DNA of 57,370 nucleotides, taken from positions 1 to 57,370 of the forward strand of contig CAMTPC010000008.1 of NCBI GenBank assembly GCA_947074295.1, read 5' to 3'. The notes under the pieces were generated by a model. That model was not told the DNA's origin. It saw only the letters and a program-made list of their open reading frames with translations, and did no database searches. Position numbers and translations under genes: made by a program. The first letter of the stretch is position 1; every line of letters begins with the position of its first letter. Shown here piece by piece: positions 16,706 through 27,036 of this stretch. This stretch comes from an uncultured Bacteroides sp. GTDB lineage: Bacteria; Bacteroidota; Bacteroidia; Bacteroidales; Bacteroidaceae.

Positions 16706-19417
16706 CTAACAATTATAGCCTACAGGCTTACGTATACGCTCATTGCTTGCCCGCAAATTCATACGCTCTTCAACATATACAATATCCATTTCTTCAATAG
16801 TCTGATAAAATGTTGGACTGATATTATCAGAGTCTTTCACCACTCGTCTTGCCATTACTGGTAACAAGTCATTGAGCACTAATTGAGTAACCCACCTCGC
16901 ATTACTAAAGAATCTACTTCTATATCTAGAACCCTTCTTAATGATTTCAATCCATTTTTTGCGTGCCTCAGATGTAAATACAAACGATTTTTTATTCAAG
17001 ATATTATCAGCGATGAGTATCAATTCTTCAGCCGAGAAATCTTGGAAGTTAAATTGATATGGGAAACGACCTTTTAAGCCTATATTCGTTTCAAGCATGA
17101 CATTCATTTCCCTTTCATAGCCAGCAAATATAACCACCATATCAGAATCGTCTTCGGCTAGCACAGGCAGGAATGCCTCGAGTACACGTTGACCAAAATC
17201 CTTACGATCCGAAGACTGATCACAAAGTGTATAAGCTTCATCAACAAACAATACTTTGCCACGCGCTCGCACCAATAGCTCTTGCATATTTTTCTCTGTC
17301 TCACCAATATAACGCCCTACTAACTTAGCTCGGTCCGTCACTATCACCTCACCATTGGAAAGTATACCTAAAGCACGACACACTTCACCAACCAACTTTG
17401 CTACAGTAGTCTTCCCCGTCCCTGGATTGCCCGTAAAAATCATATGACAAGCTGAAGAAGCATTAGCAGGCAGCCCCATTTTCTTTCGGCGGCGATTAAA
17501 AAGCATAAACTCAAATGTTTCTGCTAAATTCTGTTTTACCTCTTTAAGCCCAATCAACTCATTCAGTTTTCTCATACTTGTATCAAAAGTATGTTGATTC
17601 TTGAGTATTTCAGGAAAAGACAGATCTGTGTCAAGCACACTTCTCAGCAATTCTGGGTTTTCTTCTAATTCACTTTGCGCTATCTTCAACACACGTTGCT
17701 GCATAGGCGCAATAATAGCCTGTTCCATGAATCGACGAATATCGTGAAGCGTCCAGTTTAAGAGAGCTCCCTCAGCCTCTAAATGAGCTAGATTCATTGT
17801 TAGCTTCTGCAGTGCGGGGAAACTCAACTCTATTTTATAACGATTAAGTTCTTGTTCAATATAACTCATCACATCTGATGTAACAAAAGATTCGGTTTCA
17901 AACCAATGATTATCGGGGAAATAGCTTGCCAATTCTGGGACTTGTTCAAAGAAAAGTTTAATTTCGGTTCGAGTTCCTCCAAGTGCTAAGGTCCATTTGC
18001 CATTATTCTTTTTCACCTCTTCTATTAACGCTCTTAAAGCAATCGCTCCATTAGTCGATACTAATGCAGTAGGATTATCTATATAAATCGTGCGCCCTCT
18101 AAACTCATTAAACGTCTCAATTACTTTTTCGTAAGGCACAATAGCACTGCATATCTCAATCAAAACAAAGGCATTTACATATTCAAAATGATCGTAATGA
18201 CTAATAAATGATGATATAGAACGGGCCAAATCTTCTTTGAATCCATTTTCTTTTCCAAGTAATATAAAATTACTACATTCTTTTAAACGTGGTAAACCAT
18301 TTCCTTCACGTAAACGCCGATAAGCAATACTATCCGACAGGTTCCAAATATGTTTACGAACAGTACCGCACCCCGGGATTTCATATAAACCACTAGACCA
18401 TTCTTTCTCCATTTCCAGATTAAGAAGGAACTTATAGCGATAGACATCAGCAATATATTCAACCTTATATATCACATCATTCTTTTCAGAGATAGTAAAG
18501 TCTATTCGAGCAAAAGGATATTTATTATGACATATGACAATAAAATACTCCCCTGATAACCATACATCATGCTGCCATATTACAAAGTAACATTCAGCTC
18601 TTTTATCTTGATAATCCACCATAGCTTCAGTATTAGATATTTGTATGAGCTTATCATTATAACAAAAAATCTGGAAATGATGACCATCAATAAAGATATC
18701 CTCAAATGTGAGATGCAATATTACACAATCGGCACGTTCTGACATTGGATCCATATCAGGAGGAACAACCGTAAATTCTGCTTTAAGTACTTTGGGATGA
18801 GGCATTCCTTCTCCATTTTTAACTACATAAAAAGGGAAGATATAATGATGGGGAGGATAAATGTGTGGAGAAACGCCCTCTACAAATACATTTGAAATGA
18901 GTAAAAAATAGCCCCCAATTTGAAGATTTTTCCAAGTACATTCTAAGTCATCTAGCACTTCCCCACTACTATCCGGAGTGGTAGTATGGGAAATAATAGG
19001 TTCATTCAAGCCTACTTTATATAGTGAAATATTTATGCGTGCATCATTCGCCAAAATTCCTTTAAAAAAACCTTTAGGTTGAGTCTTTAATTGAAGTATA
19101 GGTATTTCATTCGTTTCGGTATCAATAATCAAATTATCTAAATGAGATAAAACACTATTTGTTTCTTGATTATATATTAATAATAAACTCTCAAGTTGAT
19201 GAACAGCTTTATCACAAGGCTGGTAAATATATTTATCTCCATCATAATAAAAAAAAGGTGCTATAACACTACATCGTTCATCTGTAGGAGTTGTCTTTTT
19301 CTCATTACTCTTACGTTTAGCAATAATTTCTATAGCTTCTGGCGTATATATATCACTGAAATCATCTTCAATATCACTTGTTGCATGATGTTTATACTCG
19401 TTTTCATTCATATTCAT
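16706..19417 (-). CDS. CbbX/SpoVK-type AAA+ ATPase with an ATPase-like region lacking Walker A and a duplicated beta-rich N-terminus
   Basis: 903 residues, no signal peptide, so cytoplasmic. The C-terminal AAA+ domain (about 615-880) is complete: Walker A GNPGTGKT (663-670), Walker B VLFVDEAYT (722-730), an arginine finger in GLKGRF (R784) and a sensor-2-like arginine (R841). It resembles CbbX/SpoVK remodelling ATPases. Residues 380-580 look like a second, degenerate AAA module: a Walker B-like TIYIDNP (443-449) but no Walker A. Residues 100-315 contain two similar beta-rich units, each with a W-x5-6-G-x-Y-F-hydrophobic-I-x-x-N pattern (162-176 and 281-298). The ATG overlaps the menE stop as ATGA, so translation is probably coupled to the menaquinone operon. 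The role is unknown; remodelling of a respiratory or men enzyme complex is one guess. Confidence 0.85.
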   Translation of the reverse strand: MNMNENEYKHHATSDIEDDFSDIYTPEAIEIIAKRKSNEKKTTPTDERCSVIAPFFYYDGDKYIYQPCDKAVHQLESLLLIYNQETNSVLSHLDNLIIDTETNEIPILQLKTQPKGFFKGILANDARINISLYKVGLNEPIISHTTTPDSSGEVLDDLECTWKNLQIGGYFLLISNVFVEGVSPHIYPPHHYIFPFYVVKNGEGMPHPKVLKAEFTVVPPDMDPMSERADCVILHLTFEDIFIDGHHFQIFCYNDKLIQISNTEAMVDYQDKRAECYFVIWQHDVWLSGEYFIVICHNKYPFARIDFTISEKNDVIYKVEYIADVYRYKFLLNLEMEKEWSSGLYEIPGCGTVRKHIWNLSDSIAYRRLREGNGLPRLKECSNFILLGKENGFKEDLARSISSFISHYDHFEYVNAFVLIEICSAIVPYEKVIETFNEFRGRTIYIDNPTALVSTNGAIALRALIEEVKKNNGKWTLALGGTRTEIKLFFEQVPELASYFPDNHWFETESFVTSDVMSYIEQELNRYKIELSFPALQKLTMNLAHLEAEGALLNWTLHDIRRFMEQAIIAPMQQRVLKIAQSELEENPELLRSVLDTDLSFPEILKNQHTFDTSMRKLNELIGLKEVKQNLAETFEFMLFNRRRKKMGLPANASSACHMIFTGNPGTGKTTVAKLVGEVCRALGILSNGEVIVTDRAKLVGRYIGETEKNMQELLVRARGKVLFVDEAYTLCDQSSDRKDFGQRVLEAFLPVLAEDDSDMVVIFAGYEREMNVMLETNIGLKGRFPYQFNFQDFSAEELILIADNILNKKSFVFTSEARKKWIEIIKKGSRYRSRFFSNARWVTQLVLNDLLPVMARRVVKDSDNISPTFYQTIEEMDIVYVEERMNLRASNERIRKPVGYNC

Positions 19418-20514
19418 CTTTCTTTAAGTTTATTCAATATGATCTTTTCGGCTAAAAGGTGGCAATTAAAGCGATCTATCTTACCCGTTTCTGTCTTTGG
19501 TATTTGTACTTCTTTCATAACATATTTAGGGCGTTTATAGTTAGGAAGAATATGTATAAACTTTTCTATGTCCTCATTTTCTTCAATGAGCAATGTTACA
19601 GCTTGCCCCAAACGTGAATCATTTATATAAGTAATGGCATAAGGAGAATGTATATATGGAGATAATAGATTTTCGATTTCTTCAATCTGCATTTTGATTC
19701 CACCACTATTAATAATATTGTCTTTCCGCCCTAAAACTATGAATGATCCATCATCATAAAGCTGCACAACATCATTTGTCTCTAAAACAAATTCGCAAAT
19801 TAGAGGTGCGTCAATGACAAGAGTATTTTCAGAAGTAAGTGAAAGTCTTATTGATGAAAATGGATAATAATGCGAAGATGCATTTACTCCATTAACGCGG
19901 CGGAGTGCGATATGTGAAAGAGTCTCAGTCATGCCATAAGTGGAATATATAGCACCTGGAAAACTATTTAATTCTTTCTCAATAGCGGCATCAATAGCCC
20001 CTCCACCTATTAATAAATTCTGGATGGATTTTAAACGAGCTTTTTCGCTAGGAGTTTGCAAAGAGCTATAGACCTGCATAGGAACCATTGCTGCAAAATC
20101 GATTGATTTAAATGGCAGATTCTTTAATGGATTACTAGATGGTGTTACAATAACAAGATCAAGACCCAAAACCAGCGCTCGCACCACCATCATCTTTCCA
20201 GCTATATACCGTAAAGGCAGACATAAAAGAGCAGTATCGCCCTCTTTAAGCCTTAGATATTCGCAAGTAAGTTTAGCACTCTGCGTCATACGATCTTTAC
20301 TTACCTTCATAACTTTGGGTATCCCGGTAGAACCTGAAGTAAAGACATCCAAAAAATCATCATCAGCAAACCACTGAACTAAGAAACCATATAATTCTTT
20401 CAGGAAGTTGCATTCTTGCTCACCCTCCACTTTGGCAACGTGTTGGTGCAATTGAGAAAGTGTATAGATATGACCATCTATTGTTATCTGTTGTTGTCTT
20501 CGATCAAGCTTCAT
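19414..20514 (-). CDS. menE: o-Succinylbenzoate-CoA ligase
   Basis: 366 residues, short for the ANL superfamily but normal for Bacteroidetes MenE. It has the phosphate-binding loop FTSGSTGIPKVMKV, the adenine motif STYGMTETLSHI, a VLGRKDN hinge and a C-terminal lysine in KTETGKIDR. It attaches CoA to o-succinylbenzoate. Its start is three bases after menC, and its stop overlaps the AAA ATPase start by four bases (ATGA). Sequence alone would only give an acyl-CoA ligase; the neighbours fix the substrate. Confidence 0.93.
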   Translation of the reverse strand: MKLDRRQQQITIDGHIYTLSQLHQHVAKVEGEQECNFLKELYGFLVQWFADDDFLDVFTSGSTGIPKVMKVSKDRMTQSAKLTCEYLRLKEGDTALLCLPLRYIAGKMMVVRALVLGLDLVIVTPSSNPLKNLPFKSIDFAAMVPMQVYSSLQTPSEKARLKSIQNLLIGGGAIDAAIEKELNSFPGAIYSTYGMTETLSHIALRRVNGVNASSHYYPFSSIRLSLTSENTLVIDAPLICEFVLETNDVVQLYDDGSFIVLGRKDNIINSGGIKMQIEEIENLLSPYIHSPYAITYINDSRLGQAVTLLIEENEDIEKFIHILPNYKRPKYVMKEVQIPKTETGKIDRFNCHLLAEKIILNKLKER

Positions 20515-20517
20515 ATA

Positions 20518-21546
20518 CTATTCTTCATTTACGAACCAAAGCCGAGAACCTTTTAATTTTAATGGCATTTCTATGTTATTGCTAAATAATCCTCCCGTAC
20601 CTAACCCTTGAGGCATCTTATTGCATAAAGTAGAACACCATTGAGCGATGGAGTTCAAACCGATATTCGATTCTAAAGCCGATGTAACCCACCAGCCTAT
20701 TGAACGTTTCTCGGCCTCACAGATCCATTCATTCCCCCCAAAAACTCCTCCATGAAGTGATGGTTTAAGGATAATATAATGTGGTCGTATCTCATCTAAT
20801 AATTTCCGCTTTTTTATTAGATCATTAATACCAATCAATTCTTCATCCAGCGCTATAGGCAAAGGTGATTCCTTCACTAGTTGAGCCATGTCTTCCCATT
20901 GCCCCATAGCAATAGGTTGTTCTATTGAATGTATGTCATATTTAGACAATTTATAAAGCTTATCTAAAGCATTATCCTTAGAGAAAGCCCCATTCGCATC
21001 TACTCTAATTTCAATGGAATCAGCCGAGTAGTGAGCTCGGATAGTTTTAATCAACTCTAACTCCTCATCGAAATCTATTGCACCGATCTTCAATTTAATA
21101 CAGTGAAAACCATTGGCTATCTTTTGCTGAATCTGTTGATGCATATAGTCATAACTTCCCATCCATACTAATCCATTAATAGGAATGCCACATTGTGCAC
21201 GATTGAAAGCATTGCCATGAAATGAATATGAACCTGAAAGGAGATGTGCAAATGCTGTTTCAAACCCGAATAAAATAGACGGAAATGAACGTAACTGCTC
21301 AAAATCAATTGAACCCGTTTGTTCTACATGATCACAGCATTGACGAAGACGTTTCTCATAATCCACAAAATCATCACAACTAAGATTAGGCAATGGTGCA
21401 CATTCACCTATCCCTACGCGGCCAGGGTAGTCATCGGATGTGAGATAAAGATACCATACATCACGCCTAACATATACACCGCGCGAAGTTCCAGCAGGTC
21501 GCCGAAATATCAGTCGATAAGGATAAATTTGAATGGTGCATTTCAT
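20518..21546 (-). CDS. menC: o-Succinylbenzoate synthase
   Basis: 342 residues, enolase superfamily. The catalytic set is present: K151 and K153 in IKLKIG, D183 in RVDANGAF, E209 in IEQP, D234 in ALDEEL and K261 in ILKPSLHGG. It dehydrates SHCHC to o-succinylbenzoate. It is distinct from the exported dipeptide epimerase at 10861-12018, which shares the fold. It lies 12 bases after menB and 3 bases before menE in the men operon. Confidence 0.94.
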   Translation of the reverse strand: MKCTIQIYPYRLIFRRPAGTSRGVYVRRDVWYLYLTSDDYPGRVGIGECAPLPNLSCDDFVDYEKRLRQCCDHVEQTGSIDFEQLRSFPSILFGFETAFAHLLSGSYSFHGNAFNRAQCGIPINGLVWMGSYDYMHQQIQQKIANGFHCIKLKIGAIDFDEELELIKTIRAHYSADSIEIRVDANGAFSKDNALDKLYKLSKYDIHSIEQPIAMGQWEDMAQLVKESPLPIALDEELIGINDLIKKRKLLDEIRPHYIILKPSLHGGVFGGNEWICEAEKRSIGWWVTSALESNIGLNSIAQWCSTLCNKMPQGLGTGGLFSNNIEMPLKLKGSRLWFVNEE

Positions 21547-21558
21547 AGCTATATTATC

Positions 21559-22386
21559 TTAAGGCATTTTCTGGAATTTCTTGAAATCGGGCTTACGTTT
21601 TTCCAAAAAGGCGTTTTTGCCTTCTTGCGCTTCCTCCGTCATATAATAAAGCATGGTTGCATCTCCAGCCAATTCTTGGATTCCAGACTGACCATCAAGT
21701 TCTGCATTAAGTCCAGCTTTAATCATACGAAGGGCAAGTGGACTAAGTTGCATCATTTCTTCAGCCCATTGTACATATTCATCTTCAAGCTTTTCGAGTG
21801 GCACGACAGTATTTACAAGACCCATATCCAAGGCTTCTTGAGCATGGTATTTACGGCAAAGAAACCATATTTCACGAGCTTTTTTCTGACCTACTACACG
21901 CGCTAAATATGAAGAGCCAAAACCTGCATCAAAACTACCTACCCGAGGTCCTGTCTGTCCAAAGATGGCATTTTCTGATGCGATAGAAAGATCACATACT
22001 ACATGTAAAACATGTCCACCACCTATTGCAAATCCATTAACAGCCGCAATAACAGGTTTGGGAATACTACGAATCTGTTTCTGCACATCAAGCACACTGA
22101 GTCGTGGTATGCCATTTTTATCAATATAGCCACCATGTCCTTTCACATTTTGGTCACCGCCACTACAAAACGCTTTATCTCCGGCGCCTGTGATAACAAC
22201 AACATTAATTTCTTGTTCTTCACGACAAATACGCAAAGCATCACTCATCTCAGCAGTTGTGGTTGGAGTAAAAGCATTGCGATAGCGTTCGCGATTAATA
22301 GTGATTCTAGCTATACCGTTAAAATACTCAAAAAGAATATCTTCATACTCTTTTATCATTGTCCAGTTTCTTTTATCTGTATTCAT
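21559..22386 (-). CDS. menB: 1,4-Dihydroxy-2-naphthoyl-CoA synthase
   Basis: 275 residues, crotonase fold. MenB-type blocks are visible: [29 protein letters not shown], the oxyanion-hole region [40 protein letters not shown] and the C-terminal FLEKRKPDF. It cyclises o-succinylbenzoyl-CoA to DHNA-CoA. The ATG overlaps the menD stop (ATGA), which supports this start over the internal methionine ten residues on. Confidence 0.96.
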   Translation of the reverse strand: MNTDKRNWTMIKEYEDILFEYFNGIARITINRERYRNAFTPTTTAEMSDALRICREEQEINVVVITGAGDKAFCSGGDQNVKGHGGYIDKNGIPRLSVLDVQKQIRSIPKPVIAAVNGFAIGGGHVLHVVCDLSIASENAIFGQTGPRVGSFDAGFGSSYLARVVGQKKAREIWFLCRKYHAQEALDMGLVNTVVPLEKLEDEYVQWAEEMMQLSPLALRMIKAGLNAELDGQSGIQELAGDATMLYYMTEEAQEGKNAFLEKRKPDFKKFQKMP

Positions 22387-24056
22387 TTTATATTGTTTTT
22401 TACCTGTTTATAATATTCCTTTAAGATGCGTGCATCTTTATTTTTATTGGTAAATACTTCTACAACTATTGGCATTTCTATGCCTTCAGTTTTCACCAAT
22501 TCATCCATACATACTTCCAATTGTTCCTCAGCCTCCACTTTAAGATAGCGAAATCCCATCGACTCAACCCACCCTTGTGCAGATGCGTGATGTACTCCCG
22601 TAATATACTTATGTGATGTCCCGGACATCTCTAATCCTGTAAGAGTGTGAAATATTTCACCACCACCATTATTGAGCAATAAAACACGCACATTGGATTG
22701 TGTGTTGTTTCCCCAAAGAGCATTCATTGCATAGAAAAAACTCAAATCACCAATAACGATAAAATTGAGCTTATCAAAGCCAGAGGCATACCCTAATGCA
22801 GACGAAAGTGAACCTTCTATCCCGTTGACTCCTCGATTACAACAAACTTCAACTGAATTTGGAAAAGAATAGAGTTGTGCATAACGCACAGTGGAACTAT
22901 TAGCAAGATGTAGAGCACAATCTTGAGGAAGACGTTTTATTAATGCACCTATTGCTGACATTTCAGAGAAAGCAAATTCTGGTTCTGGGATTTGCTTACT
23001 AAAGCCCTCCCATTGAAGAGGAAATTGAGGTGTCTTATTATCCATCAAGGTGGAAATTCTTTCCAAGAATTCAAATGGATTCATTTCGATTACAGTTGTC
23101 AATGCGCCAAACAAATCCACAATCTCTCCATCTGCAGACACATGCCAATGCTCAAGATTGGGATTTTGACGAAGAAAGGTTTTAAGACGTTTAGACACAA
23201 TATGTCCACCATAAGTAATTACTAATTCAGGAGCCATTTTTTCTTTTGTCTCGGCGTTCATAGCATAGAGCGCCACATCAAAATTTTTAATGGGCTGACC
23301 TGGTATAGTTCGGTTACTCAAGTGTTCACTCACCCATACGAACTTTTTATACAGTGATTTTATGTCTCGCTTTTCGAAAAGGTAGATTAGATTCATCTGT
23401 CCCACAACCATCATCCGCTTCTGAAACCGATTTAATTTATCTATTAATGGTTGATAATCACGATCATACAAATTCAAACCCTGATAACGTTCAATGGTCC
23501 TAACTTTGGGAAGCTCGGCTATTGTAAATTGAAACAAAGGTTCGGAGATAGGAATATTAATATGTACAGGCCCATTGCCTCGATGTGTGCATTCCAGTAA
23601 TGCTTCATTGATTAAACGATTGCAATACCATTCATCTTCATCTGAATTCACTTCTGGAAGATTTACACTCTTTTTCACCATATTATTGAATATACCAAGC
23701 TGAGGCATCGTTTGTCCATCCATTTGCCCTATCCATGCCGCTGGTCGATCGGCCGATATTACAATTAATGGCACTTGCTGATAGAAAGCTTCAGTTATTG
23801 CAGGATACAAATTGGCCACAGCCGAACCTGAGGTACAGCAAACAGCTACTTTACATCCACCATTCAATGCCAATCCTATAGCATAAAAGCCTGCATTCCG
23901 TTCATCCGTTATAGCATAACATTCAAAAGAAGGATGTGTGGAAATGGTGTGCACAATGGGAGCGTTACGACTACCTGGGCACAATACCACTTTCTTCACG
24001 CCATGTGCTTCAAGTAAAGCTACAAGTTGCAATATATTCTTTTTATCACTATACAT
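22383..24056 (-). CDS. menD: SEPHCHC synthase (2-oxoglutarate decarboxylating, ThDP-dependent)
   Basis: 557 residues. The N-terminal ThDP enzyme block has the catalytic glutamate region ([15 protein letters not shown]) and [14 protein letters not shown]. The C-terminal ThDP/Mg site is [14 protein letters not shown]...NNGGG. It joins isochorismate and 2-oxoglutarate in the second committed menaquinone step. It lies 16 bases after menF, and its stop overlaps menB. Confidence 0.96.
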   Translation of the reverse strand: MYSDKKNILQLVALLEAHGVKKVVLCPGSRNAPIVHTISTHPSFECYAITDERNAGFYAIGLALNGGCKVAVCCTSGSAVANLYPAITEAFYQQVPLIVISADRPAAWIGQMDGQTMPQLGIFNNMVKKSVNLPEVNSDEDEWYCNRLINEALLECTHRGNGPVHINIPISEPLFQFTIAELPKVRTIERYQGLNLYDRDYQPLIDKLNRFQKRMMVVGQMNLIYLFEKRDIKSLYKKFVWVSEHLSNRTIPGQPIKNFDVALYAMNAETKEKMAPELVITYGGHIVSKRLKTFLRQNPNLEHWHVSADGEIVDLFGALTTVIEMNPFEFLERISTLMDNKTPQFPLQWEGFSKQIPEPEFAFSEMSAIGALIKRLPQDCALHLANSSTVRYAQLYSFPNSVEVCCNRGVNGIEGSLSSALGYASGFDKLNFIVIGDLSFFYAMNALWGNNTQSNVRVLLLNNGGGEIFHTLTGLEMSGTSHKYITGVHHASAQGWVESMGFRYLKVEAEEQLEVCMDELVKTEGIEMPIVVEVFTNKNKDARILKEYYKQVKNNIK

Positions 24057-24072
24057 AGTCAGCCTTTCGCAT

Positions 24073-25140
24073 TTAAATGATGTTCAACATTGTATTCAAC
24101 TTCTTTTCGATTTCCATCCATTCCTCTTCTTTGCAGGAGACTGCCAGAAGTCCACCTCCAGCAAAAAGGATTAACTCATCCTCTTCGATAGTCATACAAC
24201 GTAAATTTACATATAAGTTCGTATCACCTTCGGGATTTAGCATCCCTACAAAGCCTGAATAATAACGTCTGTTATATCCTTCGTGAGCCATTATAAAACG
24301 GAAGGCAGTTTCTTTGGGCAATCCGCATACAGCAGGAGTAGGATGAAGTAAATATAACAATGTACCTAACTTGCTTTTATCCTCAAGCTCAAATTCAAAG
24401 TCTGTTCGGCGATGCAATAACTGTCCTGCCTTAACCGAGTAGGGTCCTGTTTCGCTAGCAGTTATTTCCACTGATTTTAGTTGTTGGCGGATATAAGATG
24501 AAACATAATCCTGTTCATCAATATTCTTTCTATCCCAGCTAGGCTGAAGATCATCATCTTTTGCCATTTGTGTACCAGCCAAAGCTACCGTCTTCCATGA
24601 GCCATTCCTACCAGATAGTAAAATTTCAGGAGAACACCCCATCCATACTCCCGTAAGAGACGTATGTAGCAAATATACATAAGAATTGGGATAAGCCTTA
24701 CATGCTCTGTAGAAACTTTCTTCGAGAGCAAGATCAGATGTTATAGTAACCCTTTTTTCCGTAGAAAGCACCAGCTTCTGAAATCTGCCTTTGTCCAGTT
24801 CTTTTCTAAAACTTTCAAACTTTTCATCATACTTCGAGGTACTTGATGAATAGGAAGGAACAACCTTCTTCTGCTTAATTTCTAAGTTAGGTATAGGAAA
24901 TTTCTTATATCTATCTGGTTTGATCAAGCATATCGGAATATCACCATCACAAGAAAATGGAGCTACAACAAATCCATCTTCACCATTCAACTCTTCCAGA
25001 TTCCGAAAGGTTGAAATAATACCTTCCGGTTGTGCTATGAAATGTATATCAGTATCACCTGGCGAACGAAAAAAAGCAAACGAAACACCAGAGCTAACTA
25101 AATGATCAAAAGACAACGATTCGTCTATCGCCAAACTCAT
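24073..25140 (-). CDS. menF: Isochorismate synthase
   Basis: 355 residues, chorismate-binding family. Signature pieces are [36 protein letters not shown] and YSGFVGM followed by [10 protein letters not shown] and AGGGL. The length is near the chorismate-binding core alone, with a shortened N-terminus. It converts chorismate to isochorismate. Its ATG overlaps the preceding fusion gene by four bases. EntC-type siderophore synthesis is the alternative, but position in the men operon decides for menaquinone. Confidence 0.94.
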   Translation of the reverse strand: MSLAIDESLSFDHLVSSGVSFAFFRSPGDTDIHFIAQPEGIISTFRNLEELNGEDGFVVAPFSCDGDIPICLIKPDRYKKFPIPNLEIKQKKVVPSYSSSTSKYDEKFESFRKELDKGRFQKLVLSTEKRVTITSDLALEESFYRACKAYPNSYVYLLHTSLTGVWMGCSPEILLSGRNGSWKTVALAGTQMAKDDDLQPSWDRKNIDEQDYVSSYIRQQLKSVEITASETGPYSVKAGQLLHRRTDFEFELEDKSKLGTLLYLLHPTPAVCGLPKETAFRFIMAHEGYNRRYYSGFVGMLNPEGDTNLYVNLRCMTIEEDELILFAGGGLLAVSCKEEEWMEIEKKLNTMLNII

Positions 25141-26366
25141 TCTTTTCTAATTATATTATTTACTACACGTACGGTAGAAACCAGCTTAGTAGTAGATGTA
25201 AAAATATCGACATTCCACACATGTGATGAACGTCCTTTATGAACCAAAGAACCAACTGCTCGCACCGTGTCTCCTTGATGTGCAGACGATATATGATTCC
25301 CACTAACCTGAACCCCTACAGGCACTTCATCGGCATTACAGTTAAGTACAGATCCCAATCCAGCTACAGTTTCAGCAAGAGCTAGTGTAGCCCCTCCATG
25401 AAGTATGCCAAAGGGTTGGCGTGTACGATTATCAACAGGCATAGTAACTTCTATTCGCTCGTTGGATACATAAGTATATTGCATACCCAAATTTCCCATC
25501 AATGTATTCTTTGTACCTTTATTAAGCTCAACCAGTGATACATCTTGCTGGTCTTCATAAGAAAGGATATTTTCGATAGCTACAGCTACCCCATCCTCAT
25601 CGTTAGTTGCGGTCACTCTATCAGCACACACCTTTACTGAATGTTGTGCATTTCCCATGGCCACGCTTAACCCAGCAGTCTGTAGCATAGAAACATCACA
25701 TACTCCATCACCTATGGCCACAACTTCATCCGGTTTGACAGCCAAGATTTCAAGCAAAGCACTTAATGTAGTTGCTTTATCAATTCCGCAAGGCACAATT
25801 TCAAGGAAATATTTTTCGGAACGAAACACATCAAGGGCACCGCTCAGACGTTTACTCCAATGATCTTCAAGCTCACGCATTGCATCCTCATCATCACTCA
25901 CAATCATACATTTGCATGGCGCAAAATCCATAGCGATTGAAAACTCTGGTTCCACAACTATCTTAAGATTATTAAGCAATGCTTCGTGTTCAATATGGGT
26001 ATTATCGGCAGTATTGGTAATTAATATATCATCATGATAAGTCAATATCGGGAAACCACATTTTTCGGCTTTTCGCTCCAGATACGGAAGCATTTCAGGG
26101 TTAATACGACGTTCAAATAGAATCTCTCCATTCTGTGCAGAAATAATCTGGCATCCATTGTAAGAAATTATAAAACCACCATAATTCCCTAGATTGAGCT
26201 TCTTAGCAATTGAAAGCAATCCATAAGTAGGACGGCCTGAAGCAAGAACAACGCGTACACCCGCTTGCTGTATTTTTAAAATAGCAGCTAATGTTCTCTC
26301 AGTTATTTCATGAGAATTATCCAGGAGGGTTCCATCAACATCAAGAACCAATAATTTATATTTCAT
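25137..26366 (-). CDS. HAD (Cof-type) phosphatase fused to a hot-dog thioesterase, probable DHNA-CoA hydrolase
   Basis: 409 residues in two parts. Residues 1-270 form a HAD hydrolase of the Cof type: D9/D11 in LDVDGT, S43 in ASGR, K197 in GIDKATT and D220/D224 in GDGVCD. Residues 285-409 form a PaaI/YdiI-like hot-dog thioesterase with HGG (323-325) and the catalytic glutamate E332 in LALAET, matching E. coli MenI. As first gene of the men operon, the thioesterase half fits hydrolysis of DHNA-CoA to DHNA, a step otherwise missing from the operon. The HAD substrate is unknown. There is no stop or frame break at the junction, so this is one protein as read. Its stop overlaps menF by four bases. 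Confidence 0.88.
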   Translation of the reverse strand: MKYKLLVLDVDGTLLDNSHEITERTLAAILKIQQAGVRVVLASGRPTYGLLSIAKKLNLGNYGGFIISYNGCQIISAQNGEILFERRINPEMLPYLERKAEKCGFPILTYHDDILITNTADNTHIEHEALLNNLKIVVEPEFSIAMDFAPCKCMIVSDDEDAMRELEDHWSKRLSGALDVFRSEKYFLEIVPCGIDKATTLSALLEILAVKPDEVVAIGDGVCDVSMLQTAGLSVAMGNAQHSVKVCADRVTATNDEDGVAVAIENILSYEDQQDVSLVELNKGTKNTLMGNLGMQYTYVSNERIEVTMPVDNRTRQPFGILHGGATLALAETVAGLGSVLNCNADEVPVGVQVSGNHISSAHQGDTVRAVGSLVHKGRSSHVWNVDIFTSTTKLVSTVRVVNNIIRKE

Positions 26367-26395
26367 ACATATTAGTTATTTTGGAGTAATAACAG

Positions 26396-26403
26396 CAAAG
26401 GTA
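26396..26403 (-). promoter_or_regulatory. Putative -7 element of the men operon
   Basis: TACCTTTG on the minus strand, 30 bases upstream of the first ATG of the operon (26366). The -33 region is T-rich without an exact TTTG at 19-20 bases. Confidence 0.42.
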
Positions 26404-26538
26404 TAATTAATTAAAAAGAAAATAAAGAATGGCGTATAAAAATTATTAATCAAAGAATACTCCAGGACGATTAAAATGCATATTACCTATTATCAAATTT
26501 CATTTATGATTTCTTTTATTTAGAAGGTCTTAATATAA

Positions 26539-26910
26539 TTAATCTTGTAGTTTTAGAAGAGCCTTTTCTATTTCCTCTTTCAACACGATAGCATTATTAT
26601 GAACCTCATTCTTTTCAGCATATAATAATGTAACAGACTTTTCTTTGGAGATAGTCTTTATAAAAGGAATAATAGCAGGATTAGCATAAAGTTCACTCGT
26701 GTATTTCTCTTTGAATTCACTCCAACGATTTTCTGGATCTTCATGAAACCACTCCCTTAATTCCTTGGAAGGAGCTAATTCTTTTACCCAATTATTATCG
26801 CCAATAGCTTCGCGTTTGATCCCCCTAGGCCATAATCTATCTACCAATATACGTTTTCCATCATCCACAGCTGGAGCATTGTATACTCTTTTCAATTTAA
26901 TGTCTAGCAT
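26539..26910 (-). CDS. DUF488 / YeaO-family protein
   Basis: 123 residues, cytoplasmic. It opens with LKRVYNAP and carries the family motif RILVDRLWPRGIKRE, followed by WVKELAPSKELREWFHEDPENRWSEF and the C-terminal VTLLYAEKNEVHNNAIVL. The family is widespread, small and without an established function. It is a single gene between the men and bat operons on the same strand. I see no consensus promoter immediately upstream. Confidence 0.9.
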   Translation of the reverse strand: MLDIKLKRVYNAPAVDDGKRILVDRLWPRGIKREAIGDNNWVKELAPSKELREWFHEDPENRWSEFKEKYTSELYANPAIIPFIKTISKEKSVTLLYAEKNEVHNNAIVLKEEIEKALLKLQD

Positions 26911-26991
26911 AGTTTTCTTTGTTAAAGGTTAAAGAAATAATAACTACCAAAAATGATAAAAAGTTCTCCCCTCTTCATACTTCATAACCAC

Positions 26992-27036
26992 AAAAAATCT
27001 GCAATACAATCCATTTAAGAATTATATTGCAGATTT
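26992..27036 (-). terminator. Terminator of the bat operon
   Basis: On the minus strand AAATCTGCAATA (27025-27036) pairs with TATTGCAGATTT (26995-27006), 12 pairs over an 18-base loop, with the T-run continuing to 26992. It lies 31 bases beyond the batE stop. Confidence 0.8.
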
